Below are positions 9,459 to 20,002 of a stretch of DNA of 47,261 bases, one piece after another (the stretch's first letter is position 1; each line of letters starts with the position of its first letter). The DNA is from Chara braunii (lineage: Eukaryota > Streptophyta > Charophyceae > Charales > Characeae), in NCBI GenBank assembly GCA_003427395.1, contig BFEA01001129.1, positions 103,083-150,343 of the forward strand. The letters are read 5' to 3'. The notes under the pieces were generated by a model that was not told the origin of the DNA, searched no databases, and worked only from the letters and a program-made list of their open reading frames with translations. A program made the position numbers and the translations under genes.

Positions 9459-10388
9459 ATGGAGGATATTGAGACACTGTATTGCAGGAACCCGGCTTGG
9501 CAGCAATGTGTACGGTTAGCTGATCTCGATCTGCGGTTCAGCAATGTTAATGGCCTGGCAACAGTGAACCCAGATNAGCGGCAGACCCTTTGGGACCAGC
9601 TTAAGGGCGTGGGGGGAAGGAGGTGGCCNAACGTGATCTGTATTCNAGAGACCCATCTACATGATAAACCGGAACATAATAGAGCCCACAAAATGGTCTG
9701 GCCACACTCCGCGGTGCGGGCCCATGCGCCCAAGCCTGGAACAGCAGGGGTGGCAATATGGGTCCCCCCTGACTCAAGGTTTCAAATGGTTCACTGGGCA
9801 ACCGACGAAAGGGAAGGGCGGTGGGTGTCTGTGTTGGGCATGCTAGAACTGGAATTAATCTGCGTTCTGTGCATCTNCTCCCCCAACACAGTGGGAGAGA
9901 GGAGGGCATTCCGAGAAGGGTTGGGCACACAAATACCTGAAGGAATCCCAGTGATCATTGCTGGGGACTTCAACGCCNCCCCGAACAGGTGGCAAGATAN
10001 ATGGAACCCTCAGGAATCCCCGAATTTCGCAGCGGAAGAGGATGAGGGGATGATCTCTGACTTATGTGACTCTCTATCACTCTTCGACACCTTCCACCGT
10101 CTCCATCCAAATGACCGTACATTCACATGTATAAGAGACAGTGATCCCGCCCGNCTCTCCAAATCCTGTATCGACATGATACTTCTTTCAAANGATCTAG
10201 AAGGAGCACTTCAATGGTCATCCATTCTGCCACGCAGCCCGCATCTCGGCTTGGACCATAAAACATGTNAGGTGATCCTAACAATGAGGAAGCGGCCAGA
10301 NCAGGGATCCGGATTTTACAAGCTAAACACCTCACTAATGAAGGACCAACACTTTAAGCAGATGGTACAGGAAACATGGCAATATTGA
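9459..10388 (+). pseudogene. LINE ORF2 endonuclease domain (APE type)
   Basis: The frame opens with ATG at 9459 and reaches an in-frame TGA at 10386-10388. Apurinic endonuclease signatures are present in order: FSNVNGLA (Asn block, about 9540), VICI-ETHLH (metal-binding Glu, about 9635-9660), AGVAIWV, VIIAGDFNA (catalytic Asp and Asn, 9951-9977), SCIDMILLS and LDHKTC (catalytic His region, about 10252). This enzyme nicks target DNA to prime reverse transcription. The domain itself looks complete apart from N bases. The terminal TGA separates it from the RT region and is a mutation, because the same frame continues as ORF2. Confidence 0.85.
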
Positions 10389-12660
10389 CACCAACAAAGA
10401 ACCCTCTTCGTGTCCCCACTNGAATGGTTCAATAATGGCCTAATCTTCCTCGCAAAAAAGTGTAAANAATTTTTGAAGTCAAAAGCAACCCTACGCCACC
10501 GACAGGAAATGGACACCCATGAAGACTTGCAAGAACTGGAGCAGCANGCANACTCANAAGATCATATCGCTACCATCCAGGAATTAAAAAATCAGCTACT
10601 TCAATTCACANAGTATCGATAGCAAGGAATCAGACTCAAGGGAAAAATGCATAAACTCTCCAAAGAAGGCACAATGGACACCCATTTCTTCAGTANGGCA
10701 ACAACCCGAGCTCGGCGGACCGTGATAGAGGTACTTTATGACCCAGAAAAACGAGAAGATGTTATAGCCATAGACACTGCACACTGCACCCTGATCACGA
10801 GAACGTTTTTTAAACAATTGTACAAGTCCCAAATCCCAGANGCACAAANGGAGGCATGGANGAGAGACCTAGAGGAATTNCTGACCCCCCTGGACAAATG
10901 TCTTTCCCCACAGCAACATGAACGATTGGAGAGGCCGCTGTTAAAAAAANAGATCTGGACAGCGCTCCTCCAAATAGAAGAAGGGGAAACGCNGGGCATC
11001 GACGACTTTCCTAAAGAGTTCTGGGAATATATCTGGCCAGAACTGCACTCGAACATATGGGAATACTATCAAAATGTGTGGGAAGTCTAGGAGATGGGAG
11101 AGGTGGTGGTGAAAGGAGTATTAACTTTACTNCATAAGAAGGGGGATAAGATGAACCTCAGGAACTACAGGCNCATAACACTCCTCANAGTGATCTATAA
11201 AATGTTGTCGAAAGCATTGGCAAACCGGATGGCAGAAGTTCTTGAGGATATAATACNCCNGGCACAAACAGGCTTTATGGTCAGCAGGAATATACAAGAA
11301 AATATCCTGCTGGTCAATGAAGTGGTCAGCCNGTCCCGATGAAACAAAGNNAATGCCGCCATCATATTNATCGACTTTGAGAAGGCATATGACCATGTGG
11401 ACTCGGCGTTCCTAGAAAAATGCTTGGAAAAGATGAACTTTGGCCCANATTTCTGTCGATGGATTCGAATCCTGCACNAAAACGCTACGACCTGCATGCA
11501 NGTAAATAGGTAAGTAGCACCCCCTTTTGGACTCCAGCGTTCGGTGAGACAAGGAGATCCCATTGCCCCCTATTTGTTTCTGGTTATAATGAAGGCGCTA
11601 TCAACCATCCCGAGACACAACAAANACCTTACATGCATCAAAATTGCAAACATACCAGAGGAGGCTGTACCAATTTGCTCCCTGTTNGCAGANGACCTTA
11701 CTATAATGGTGGAAGTCAGCGAGNGGAATATGGAAGAGATTAAAGCTCTCATGGCACGATTTTGTAGGCTCTCAGACATGGCGGTGAATTGGGGACAGAA
11801 AACAGTTGGCTGGTGGATGCACCACCAANGAGGGAGGCCCCNTGAAAACCCGCGAATCACTTGGCTTCCCCCCGGTGNCCCCCTTAGGATTTTGGGAGTG
11901 TCCGTTACTGCAAAGGGAAAGCCCACCACAAACGACAATTGGCTGGTTTCCCNAGTACANACCAAACTAACTGGTTGGGACAAGAAGCACACATCAATTT
12001 TTAGANGGTCCTTAGTCATCAATAACGTGGTGTTTGCCACTTTATGGTATAAATCCGTTCTATGGCCAGTAAGTGCAAGGGGACTGAAAGCCCTCAAGAG
12101 AAAGCTGGCGACTTTTTTGTGGAGAGGGGACGGTGAAAACAGTCACACCATCAGCAGGGTAGCATGGGATTCAGTGATCCAACCCAAGGCCGGGGGGGGA
12201 CTGGGGATTATTGACCCTTCAACACAATTTCAGGCCCTCAGTCTACGATGGTTCCAATATCTTATTTTTTCACCTACCTCCCGTTGGACCCCCTTAGCTT
12301 TGGTGCAAATTGCAGCCTTGGCCTCGGAGACTCCGCCAGAGATGGACCCATTGATCAGGCTGGAGGATAGATATTGGAGGATCCCACAGAAATACAGCAA
12401 TGGAGATCCCGTAGATGAACACTGGTCACGCCTTCTCCGGACATGGAGGAGACTCCCAATTCCCGACCGATCGGTACCGGAAAGGTGGGAGGAAGTAATG
12501 AGACAACCCTTGTTCGGTAATAGATGGATCACAGATCACCTTGGCCAAGTGAGATGCAGCTCTGATCCTCCATGGAGGGGATGGGTGAACCACGGGGCCT
12601 TAAGGGTGGGGGACCTCTGGGACATAGAAGATAAAAACTGGAAGAGTGTGGGCTGCGATA
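10389..12660 (+). pseudogene. LINE ORF2 reverse transcriptase domain
   Basis: The same frame as the endonuclease carries the non-LTR RT blocks: GIDDFPKEFWEYIW (about 10990), HKKGDKMNLRNYR-ITLL-VIYKMLSKALANRM (about 11130-11235), QTGFMVSRNIQENI, IDFEKAYDHV (about 11370-11400), SVRQGDPIAPYLF (about 11540-11580), and the active site at 11685-11696. The active site reads (F/L)-A-(D/E)-D because of two Ns, consistent with FADD. Then follow NWGQKT and LRILGVSV. The thumb and connection region continues through KLATFLWRGDGENSHTI and GGGLGIIDP, a pattern typical of plant L1-like ORF2. In-frame stops lie at 10620-10622, 11088-11090, 11340-11342 and about 11514-11516. Base loss or gain near 12650 shifts the frame, and the old frame stops at 12684-12686. 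Confidence 0.88.
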
Positions 12661-14008
12661 TTGTTACCTGGCGGAATCTGTACTAGAAGAGCTAATAGAA
12701 AGTTTCCCACTGGCATGGTACACCATCCTACGGAGGGGTCCACATTTGGAGGAAGGGGATTGGGTGGGACTCCCAGGACAATGGGAGAAGGTGGGAAGGG
12801 TACAAATGGTGGGGCGGGAGGATGTGTTGATTGAGCACTACTTCATTGACAAAAATAATTGGTTAAGGCGTNGTAAACAACCATTTACCTGGCGAGGAAA
12901 GAAGGAGGTATATCNGATCAGAGTATTGGAGGAAGGGAAAGGATGGCGAGCATACAGACTCATGTCCCCAATTGAAAATCTCCCCTTTNACCCTGAGGAG
13001 TGGCGGTGGGTCAGAACAAGTCAAGCCGCCCCTAGGGCATGGGGAAGACCAAAACNGGTACAATTGGTCACTTTAAAGACAAAAACGGCCTATCGGATAT
13101 TGAGACCCAAACGGAAACTTCACAATGTGGTGGAAGATAGGTGGCNGTGCCACCTCAATGTGNATACCGGACAACTGCGGCCTATAAAGTGGTTCAGNGA
13201 CTATAAGCTGAGACCGACTAAAATATCCTCCTTACAATGGCAGATTGCACATCGATGCCTGCCAACAAACGACTGGCTAATCGACCACACACAGCTGGAA
13301 CAGCAAGGGNGGGCACTGCCATGGTGCCGGCGGTGTCTCCAAAGCTTCCCTGCACAAAAGCGCGCTGAAACAGTGGAGCACATATTTCTGCAGTGCCCCT
13401 CGTNCGTACTCTTATGGCGGTGGTGGGATAGGGTCTGGAGGCACATGGTCCCAAACTCATCATGGTCGTGGGATTGGAGAGCTATTCTACTCGGATACAG
13501 CCCTTCTGGGGACCANGAAAGTGCCTTCGAGGGGAACATGTTCTCCTTGGGAAGACGCGCCATCCTGTGGGTGATCTGGTGGAGGAGATGTGTCCTGGAG
13601 ATGGAGGGTGCCAGGGTGGAGGAAGGGGAAGCCACTGAACAGTTTTGACACCTGATACAGAACGAAATTGCAACTCAATGGAAAAACACCAATTTGAAAG
13701 AACATCTGGACCTGGCCTGCACTAGAAGGGACATTGACAGGATAATCTCCAAATTCGGTGAGGAATGGCTAGGAGGGAGACGAGGGGTTTGGGCGGCGGA
13801 AGTAAGATGGTCGGAAGAGAACCCAGGTCAGCGACAGGAGACAGAGGGGGAAGGAGACCATCCACAGGAGACAGAGATAGCTAGAGACTTCCGTCTACAC
13901 TTTCATGAGCGGACTGTGGTGGACCCCAAGGATCCGTTGAGACCGGCCCAAGAGTTTGCTGATCCTTCCCCCCCCCACCCCCTAGCCCTTGCGGAAAGCC
14001 TGGCATGA
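12650..14008 (+). pseudogene. LINE ORF2 C-terminus with zf-RVT-like Cys/His motif
   Basis: After the frameshift, frame 2 reads YLAESVLEELIESFPLAW and runs to TGA 14006-14008, interrupted by a TGA at 13646-13648. The region QIAHRCLPTND is followed by a CX2C (Cys codons 13325 and 13334) and then HX4C (His 13379, Cys 13394, in VEHIFLQC). This matches the zf-RVT type C-terminal motif of plant L1 ORF2 proteins, thought to help bind RNA or target DNA. The tail is Glu/Gln-rich, then Pro-rich. Continuity across 13648 is supported because the frame stays open for 120 further codons of similar composition. Confidence 0.75.
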
Positions 14009-14107
14009 GCACCTCCAATGAGTAGATTACGACTTGCAGTCCTCTTGTCTGGATTTTGTCTGAATTTAGTCTGATTTTTGTCTGCTACCTGAATCCAGCC
14101 GGTGGGT

Positions 14108-14138
14108 GTCAACAACCGGGTGTCTGACGGTTGTTGAC
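14108..14138 (+). repeat. Perfect 10-bp stem-loop 3' of LINE ORF2
   Basis: GTCAACAACC (14108-14117) and GGTTGTTGAC (14129-14138) are perfect inverted repeats around an 11-nt loop. The structure begins 100 nt after the ORF2 stop. In some LINEs the RT recognises a 3' UTR stem-loop; that role is an inference here. The right arm also overlaps the start of a possible LTR-like interval (TGACAAC at 14135). Confidence 0.6.
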
Positions 14139-15446
14139 AACTTGACATTGCTGCCCACAGGCAGGTTTCACTGNGTTACTATTTGCCAAAGATAGTTTAC
14201 CCCTTTTTCAATACACGTATTCCATATCAATCATCCAGATTATCCTAGTTCATCTCCCAGTCTCTCTCAAACTCTCAGGCCTTCTCCTGTCTCTGCTGTC
14301 TTCTCAGAATTATAGGTAGGTGGTTGATCAATAGGAGTCTGAAGGGTGTTCCCCAGCTGCTCCCAGATGCTCCCANCGGGAAAGAGNGTAGCGTTGGGGG
14401 AAGGTATGGAGAAGAGAAAGTCTGCCAGCTATATCATTGTTACGACGTTGTCACTAGGTGGCTACAAAGCTGGCCGAAGAGGCANGGACAGAGAATAGCA
14501 GAAGGTACTTTCAGTCAATTTNCAGTTAGTTCTCAAGGATAGTGCGGTAGTGTGATATGGAAAGTGGGCTGGGAGACAGACAGGGACCGCCGGTGCCCCC
14601 CGGTGGCCCTGCTGGGCCCCAGCCCAAGGCCTGCGCCNGGAAAGACAGAATAGGTAGAAATGGGATGCTGGACCCGGTTTCCAGTACGCTGCCTCATGAC
14701 TCCTTATGTTTTTTCCAATGTAAGGGACGTTGGACCCGGTTTCCAACAAGTGCTGCTCCCCACCAATAGATGGAGCCTGCCTGGGGGTGCTAGCGGTGAC
14801 TGTTTATACCAGCACCTCNAGCATCACCCAAAGTTCATTGACTGAACCGACACTGATCCTCTCACAGCTACAGGGACGACCCTGTTANCCTCACTGTTCC
14901 ACCACCCTGTAAGAAGCCTGCTCTGCCATGACGGGTTTCCCACCACGCACCCTTGGACCTTCATGATATAGCGATCNCAATGGGTACAACTCAAGTTTGC
15001 CCTTCACTGGTTCTCTCGTGCCATCTAACCAGTAACGTTCCCACCGCCCCCTGTTACACTCTCACTGGACAAGGTGGCGCCGCTACAGTAATTAGCAATT
15101 TCACGCGTATCACCATATTTCCTTCAGTTCCAGTCATAAACCACTATACTTTCTTCTTACAGAAACTATGGATGCTATGACCAACCAAAATGAAATACTC
15201 AAATGAGCCTCGTCAAGCCAAAGCTACTGTTTATAGAATAAGGCTGCAGCAGATAGCTTTCAAGTTTTCCACGTGCTTCTGAAATTCCGAAACACTAAAA
15301 AANCTGGAAACGATCCGAAGGCATGGCCAACACTAAAAACCATGAAAAGATCCTAGGGNATGGCCAAGTACATGAAAGTATAATGAACCACATGCCTAAG
15401 AAGGCACGGAGATTCAAAATACAACTATATTCTTACCCGAAAAGTC
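14139..15446. other. 1.3 kb without a recognisable gene
   Basis: No domain-bearing frame is visible. A TGACAAC at 14135 and GTTGTCA at 14447-14453 are inverted and would bound a 319-bp interval with LTR-like termini, but there is no flanking duplication. GGACCCGGTTTCCA occurs twice (near 14669 and 14730). The last 250 bp before the family A copy are A/T-rich. Confidence 0.4.
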
Positions 15447-15988
15447 AACATCGCCCGAAACTCGTTGGTCATCGCCGTCTGGAAGATTGTCGGGGCGCTG
15501 GTGAGGCCAAAAGGCATAACCACCCACTCAAAATGCCCATACCGCGTCCTGAATGCGGATTTGTAACAATCATTCAGGCGTATTGACAACTGATGATATG
15601 CCGACTTCAAGTCCAACTTGGAAAAGTATTTGGCACCGCCCAACCGCTCCAGAAGATCGTCGATGTGAGGAAGAGGCCCCGCATTCTTGACGGTTTGTGC
15701 GTTGAGTTTGGGGTAGTCGATACACAGACATAGATCCTTGTTCTTCTTCCGGACGAAGAGAACAGGTGCTCCATATGGGGAGCTGCTAGGGCGGATCCAA
15801 CCCTTGGCCAACAAATCGTCGAGTTGTGCGTGGAGGACCTCAAGCTCCTCCTCGCTCGCGATAGATGCAACCTTTCGGCGGCACGACACNGGCCTCAAGA
15901 ATGATCNCGTGAGAGATCGNCCGATCCGGCACCACACCGGTAGGTGTCTCGAAGGTGTCCGCGAACTCGTCCAGCAACCGTACCACAC
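15447..15988 (-). pseudogene. pol: Reverse transcriptase N-terminal half, family A copy 2
   Basis: The frame includes [22 protein letters not shown] (Trp present where copy 1 has a stop), [40 protein letters not shown] and [22 protein letters not shown]. Similarity to copy 1 ends after NEFRAML, a few codons before the catalytic YLDD. The domain therefore lacks its active site, palm end, thumb and RNase H. The break point is sharp, which suggests a deletion or recombination junction rather than gradual decay. Confidence 0.85.
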
Positions 15989-16999
15989 GGGGGGCCGAAG
16001 ACAAGTNCGTTGGTGAAGAGTCGGCTACCGCGACGGTCCGTAGGAAGCATAGGCTGATTTCCTCGGGCTGCTCGTAAGCGCAAGTCACCTGGAATGATTT
16101 GACTGTCACCACTTGGCACCGAATCGAAGGGTGCGGAAGAGGAATAGTACATGGTACTTCGACGTCGAAAGCGTCGCGAACAGTGAGAGTCCGCCGATGA
16201 AAGTTAACCGTGTGATCCGCACTTGCAAGCTAAGGCATTCCCAGAACAATATCGAAGTCTGTATCCAAAATATCAAATGTCACCGGCTCGCATGCATGAG
16301 GTGCGATGTACACCGATACGACTTCGATGTAACGGTCGAGAAGTTGTTGCGTCTTACCATCCGNCAACTTGATCGCCATCGGGTTTGCCATGCTCCGAAC
16401 TTGTGCGCCAAGGCCAACCCTTTGCATAAAGGATTGACTCATGAAGTTGCGAGACGCGNCGCTAACCAACAAAGCGCCGCAGGANGCTTGTCCANCCTGG
16501 ATGCGGACATACATCAGCGGTGCACTGTTGTCATCGTACCGCTGTGTGCGAAACTCGCGGGCCACCTTAGTAACGTANGCCAAGATATCCCCCACNGCGA
16601 CTTCGTCATTCACCGTCGAGGTTGGTGGTGCATAGAAGGACAAGTATTTGTGAAGATGAGCGCAGAGTGTTGCGCACTGCGGTCCCGGCAAGCAGCNTGT
16701 GGTCGGGAGAGGAAGCCATAAAAAATCCTTAGACGTAGCGGGTCCAATACCTCTATGTTGAACTCGCGCGCCGANTCCCGTGAAGAACCACCTGAAGNCG
16801 ATGATGAACTGTCGTCGGACGGAGAAGAAGTCGCACATACGTCTTGTCGTTGAGCAAAGGTACCNANCGTAGGAANGAGNCNGGAAGCATAGTCNTNGAA
16901 AGAATACAAGAGAGAAGGACTATCNACTTCCGCCTGTGCTTCGGAATGANGGCCGGTTACTCGCNAANAAACCAGTTCCNAAGACNTCAAGAGTGTCGT
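15989..16999 (-). pseudogene. pol: Pol N-terminus with protease, family A copy 2
   Basis: Fragments in several minus-strand frames line up with 2072-3296 of copy 1. They include a Ser/Asp-rich linker (SPSDDSSSS), LPLPTT-CLPGPQC, the protease block (ALLVS-ASRNFMSQSF at about 16430-16470), VTFDILDTDFDIVLGMP at about 16225-16280, and LLDEFADTFETPTGVVP. The catalytic Asp codon reads Val here, so the protease active site is lost independently of the change in copy 1. Frame changes occur near 16230 and 16110. Confidence 0.75.
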
Positions 17000-18534
17000 C
17001 GAATCACTCTTGGCGGTGCTCAGTTTCCCTGTCTGCCCTTGCCTTTGGATGGACAGGCGACTGTCTCGTGGAGGTCGCTGTTGCACTAGAGGCAATAACG
17101 GTACTTCGTGTGTTGCTTGTATGCAAGCTCTGAGAGACCGTATTGGGACCATGGGGCGTGAGCTGTTGCGCTGGGCCCGGTTATAATAGTGGTGTTTGTC
17201 TTCCCTTTGCCGCATCCTCNGCCTTTGCCAGCGCGGCCACCATCCTGGGCGGCTGCGAGTCTGTCTCCTTCNTTGGCGACCACGGCCACCTTGGGCTGNT
17301 GCTGGTCCCTGCTCGGGCCTGCCGCAGACGAATGACCGAGGTTCTTGACCTCCTTGTTCNTGACAATGATGTGCGCGGCGTTGTCGAAAAGCTCTGTCGN
17401 GGTCGTCAACGTCTCGTCAACGTTTGTCAACGCATTGCTTAACGTCGGGCATGACCTAGAGATGAACTAATGCTTGATGGCTTTGAAGCCCATCTGCANA
17501 TCCGGGACGGATGTCAAGCGCTTGTACTCGACTATCTAGTCGACACTTGGCAGNGTGCCCTGCTCGAAGGTGAGCAGCTTGTCCATGGCGTTGATCTCTG
17601 GCGGCTCCACCTAGAACCGCTTGTGCCATGCTGCCTTGAGGTCTTTCTAGCTCTTCCCAATTGATCTTTGTATGCAGGTCTGCAGCGACCACGCCGTACT
17701 TGGACAATAGATTGTCCAGCCATGCCTGGCATGCTCCCCCTNACCGGGAGTACAAGTACGNGTGGTTCTTATGTTCGCTGACGTAATGAAGCTACAACGT
17801 TAGTTCTAACTTGCGGAACCACTGAACTGGGTNCGTCTTGGACGAGTCGAGGAAGATTGTCCGACCGTNCCACTTTGGAGTTGACTCACATTTTNAGGAA
17901 CTTGGATGGCGGCANCAGTGCATACCCGTCGTTCCAATTGCTGGGTGGCGGTGTGCTGTAGCTGCATGCCATCCTTGACTGTCCCCNTGTCGATNTCCAA
18001 GGCATTGAGACGATCGGACATGTTGGAGGTGCTGGTGGCGGGGGCGGTGATTGTTTGTTGCAGCTGCTGGAAGCGGCTGTTGAGGTCATCCAATGCCCGT
18101 TTGTGATTCTGNGCCGTGGCATCGAGGCTATGGATGTCCTTCTGNTGTGCAACACACGTGGCCAGGAGGTCTGTGAGATGGAACAGGAGGAGAGCAATCT
18201 TGCTTTCGCTCTCCACCATCTTCCCTGTCTCANCCTTAGTCCGCCAATCTGCGGCCATTGCGAGCAAAGNTCGTTCTCCCTTGGAAATCTTATCTCGCCG
18301 CTGTATTCTCTCTTCATCGACAGCCTTACCTGCTGCCTCGGCCTGCACGCGTTGTTGTTCTACTGCCAACAGACNTGCCTGCTCGGCGTCCTCTGCCTTC
18401 TTCCTTGCTGCGGCAATGACCNCCTCTGAGNGTTGCTTAGCCTCGGTAATCATGGCCAGCAACNNGACCTGATANTCCTCATCCGTTTCTCNTGGCTTTT
18501 GGTCCATGGCGGCTGTTTGCGAGCGCGTGAGCAT
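17000..18534 (-). pseudogene. gag: Gag, family A copy 2
   Basis: The ATG at 18532-18534 opens a frame to about 17806. It begins MLTRSQTAAM and then has a long Ala/Glu/Gln/Lys-rich helical region with heptad character (AAARKKAEDAEQA, VEQQRVQAEAAGKAVDEERI), probably a coiled coil. A retrotrans-gag type capsid region follows in other frames at about 17755-17456 (ACQAWLDNLLSKYG, KINWEEL, then in a shifted frame KAAWHKRF). The zinc knuckle near 17048-17090 keeps all Cys/His ligands, but a TAG at 17086-17088 replaces the Arg between the first two Cys. Gag would form the virus-like particle. At least one frameshift and several stops make it non-functional. Confidence 0.78.
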
Positions 18535-18554
18535 GAACTAGACCGGAGAGTTGC

Positions 18555-18664
18555 TGACGTGGCATGGCTTACGTGGCATGGCTGACGTGGCANTGCCCGA
18601 CTGCTGATGTGTCACTGCTGACGTGGCACTGCCCGGCTCCTGACATGTCAGTGTTGACATGGCA
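18555..18664. promoter_or_regulatory. Phased array of seven TGACGTGGCA-like decamers
   Basis: Decamers begin at 18555, 18569, 18583, 18605, 18619, 18641 and 18655. Spacing is 14, 14, 22, 14, 22 and 14 bp. Three are exact TGACGTGGCA; the others are TTACGTGGCA, TGATGTGTCA, TGACATGTCA and TGACATGGCA, plus a fourth exact copy at 18619. The reverse strand reads TGCCACGTCA, an ACGT core of the kind bound by plant bZIP factors. The array ends 20 bp upstream of the gag ATG of family A copy 2, so it may be promoter or 5' leader sequence. Binding itself is inferred. Confidence 0.55.
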
Positions 18665-19199
18665 ACTTGCCAATGCCGCAGTAGTGGTACCCGGATGAGG
18701 AAGAAGGTAAGATCAAAGGTGGCAACAACATAGGTGGGGGAGGGGTGGGTGGGATAGATCGCCTAGATAAGGAGCCACTAATCAAAAAACAAAAAGCTCT
18801 GAACTCAATTTTTTTTTTTTTTTTTTAATGTGAGTTCAACAGGTCTCCAATGCCCTCGAAGTACGAAAAAGAAATTACAGAACGATTTTGATATCAGACT
18901 GCCAATGATTTTACAAATAGTAGAAACATATGCAAGGAAAATAAGGAACGACGAGATGACAATCCCAGATCACACCAATACATTGAAAACCAAATAGTCA
19001 CACCTTGTCCAGAGAGCATCATTGCACCAATAATACACCAATGGAGGTTCATAGCACTGAAAACCAATGTCCATGGAAAGCGTACTCTCTCCTGTCAACA
19101 CAAGAGTCCAGTTCCTTCACACTCACACNTGGCGCTCAGCGCCCAGCCTACTCCTACACAACTACTACAGACTACAAAAGACAATGNAACTGTTGACAT
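18665..19199. other. Unassigned leader and flank with a T18 run
   Basis: No gene is recognised. A run of 18 T at 18809-18826 would be a poly(A) run on the minus strand. The sequence to its right is A/T-rich and has no open frame of note. No family A LTR is recognisable here, so copy 2 also seems to lack its 5' LTR. Confidence 0.4.
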
Positions 19200-19962
19200 C
19201 AGTGGCAGCCCGAAGTACTTGAAGATGTCGCNCATGCAGACCATCGTCAATACAAGGTAAGTGCCCTCACATCATCATCATCATCATCCTTCACCTATCC
19301 ACTGACTTCACCCACATCTGTCCTCTCTTTCACCNGAAGACCACCCCTGCGCTTCATTGTAGTCCAAGCCCACCAGCTATGGTGGTTGGGCTATGGCGCT
19401 GCCCTCAACAGCGCCCTGCTCCTCTGCACGACCGCACGTGCTGCACCTCGCCTCCCAGCGCTAGCAGCAGCCCACGAGCATCAGCTCCAGCAGCGCTGCC
19501 GCCAGCATGCNAGTGCCTAAATGAGGCAGCCAGGGCCGAGCTCTTTCCTTTATGGAAAGAGTTGGCCTGCTCACGCAGCCTGGCTGCACTGGCCTGGGCC
19601 CAGAAGCTTCCGGAAGGCCCCAGGACGCTGCCTGTGTACAGCTGCTACTAGGCTGTTGGGCCTTGTTCGGTTGGGCGCCCAATCGTCTCTGTATGAGGCT
19701 GCGAATCACGGAGGGCCGGAGGGCCTCGTTCGGTTGGGCGCCCAACTGGGCCTCGTTTTGGAAAGGCCCGGAGGGCCGTGAAAATGTCAAGGTTGCTCGA
19801 CCTGTGTTTCTCTCAACCAACTGGCGCGTCGCAACTGCCTGGACCCGAAATATGAAATTGACAGTGGAGGGCCTTTTGCAAAAAGCAAGGCGCACCTTCA
19901 CTTAGAGCGGGCAATGCTGCAAACAGGGCCTCATAGGCCTACCGAGGACCCAAATCCTCGCA
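19200..19962 (-). repeat. Probable 3' LTR of family B (left limit unknown)
   Basis: On the minus strand a purine tract at 19963-19976 is followed at once by TGCGAGGATTTGGG, as expected for PPT then LTR. The LTR body holds two 25-bp copies at 19658-19682 and 19721-19745, each with the perfect palindrome TTGGGCGCCCAA, and GGAGGGCC-rich sequence. A (CAT)6 microsatellite is at about 19270-19290. The distal CA terminus could not be fixed because no second LTR is in the window. Confidence 0.45.
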
Positions 19963-19976
19963 TTCCCTCCTCCTTT
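19963..19976 (-). other. Polypurine tract of family B
   Basis: The minus strand reads GTAAAGGAGGAGGGAA just after the pol stop (20003) and ends directly before a TG terminus at 19962. Position and composition fit a plus-strand primer. Confidence 0.6.
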
Positions 19977-20002
19977 ACTTCGTAGGTCCTCTGAGAAGTG
20001 AC

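Larger units (their letters stand above)
7530..14140 (+). mobile_element. L1-type LINE (non-LTR retrotransposon), decayed
   Basis: The order is a Gln-rich ORF1, then ORF2 with apurinic/apyrimidinic endonuclease, reverse transcriptase and a C-terminal Cys/His motif, all on the plus strand. The 5' limit is placed where the family A LTR ends. The 3' limit is uncertain because no poly(A) or simple tail and no target-site duplication can be seen; a perfect stem-loop at 14108-14138 may belong to its 3' UTR. ORF2 has in-frame stops at 10388, 10622, 11090, 11342 and about 11516, a frameshift near 12650 and a further stop at 13646-13648. The copy is non-autonomous. Many isolated Ns indicate a collapsed multicopy family. 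Confidence 0.85.
15447..18534 (-). mobile_element. Ty3/gypsy family A, copy 2 (3'-truncated)
   Basis: The minus strand reads Gag coiled coil, capsid, zinc knuckle, protease, then the first half of RT. Protein similarity to copy 1 (1640-3650) is high across the shared part, for example [22 protein letters not shown] and VVMPFGLT. Similarity stops near 15447, just before the YLDD active-site block, and unrelated A/T-rich sequence follows. RNase H, integrase and LTR are missing. Copies 1 and 2 face in opposite directions about 8 kb apart, with the LINE and unassigned DNA between them. Their combined coverage shows what a complete family A element contains. Confidence 0.85.

Noticed and set aside
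15425-18534. Plus-strand frames across family A copy 2 as separate genes
   Set aside because: They are shadows of minus-strand gag, protease and RT, which carry conserved motifs.
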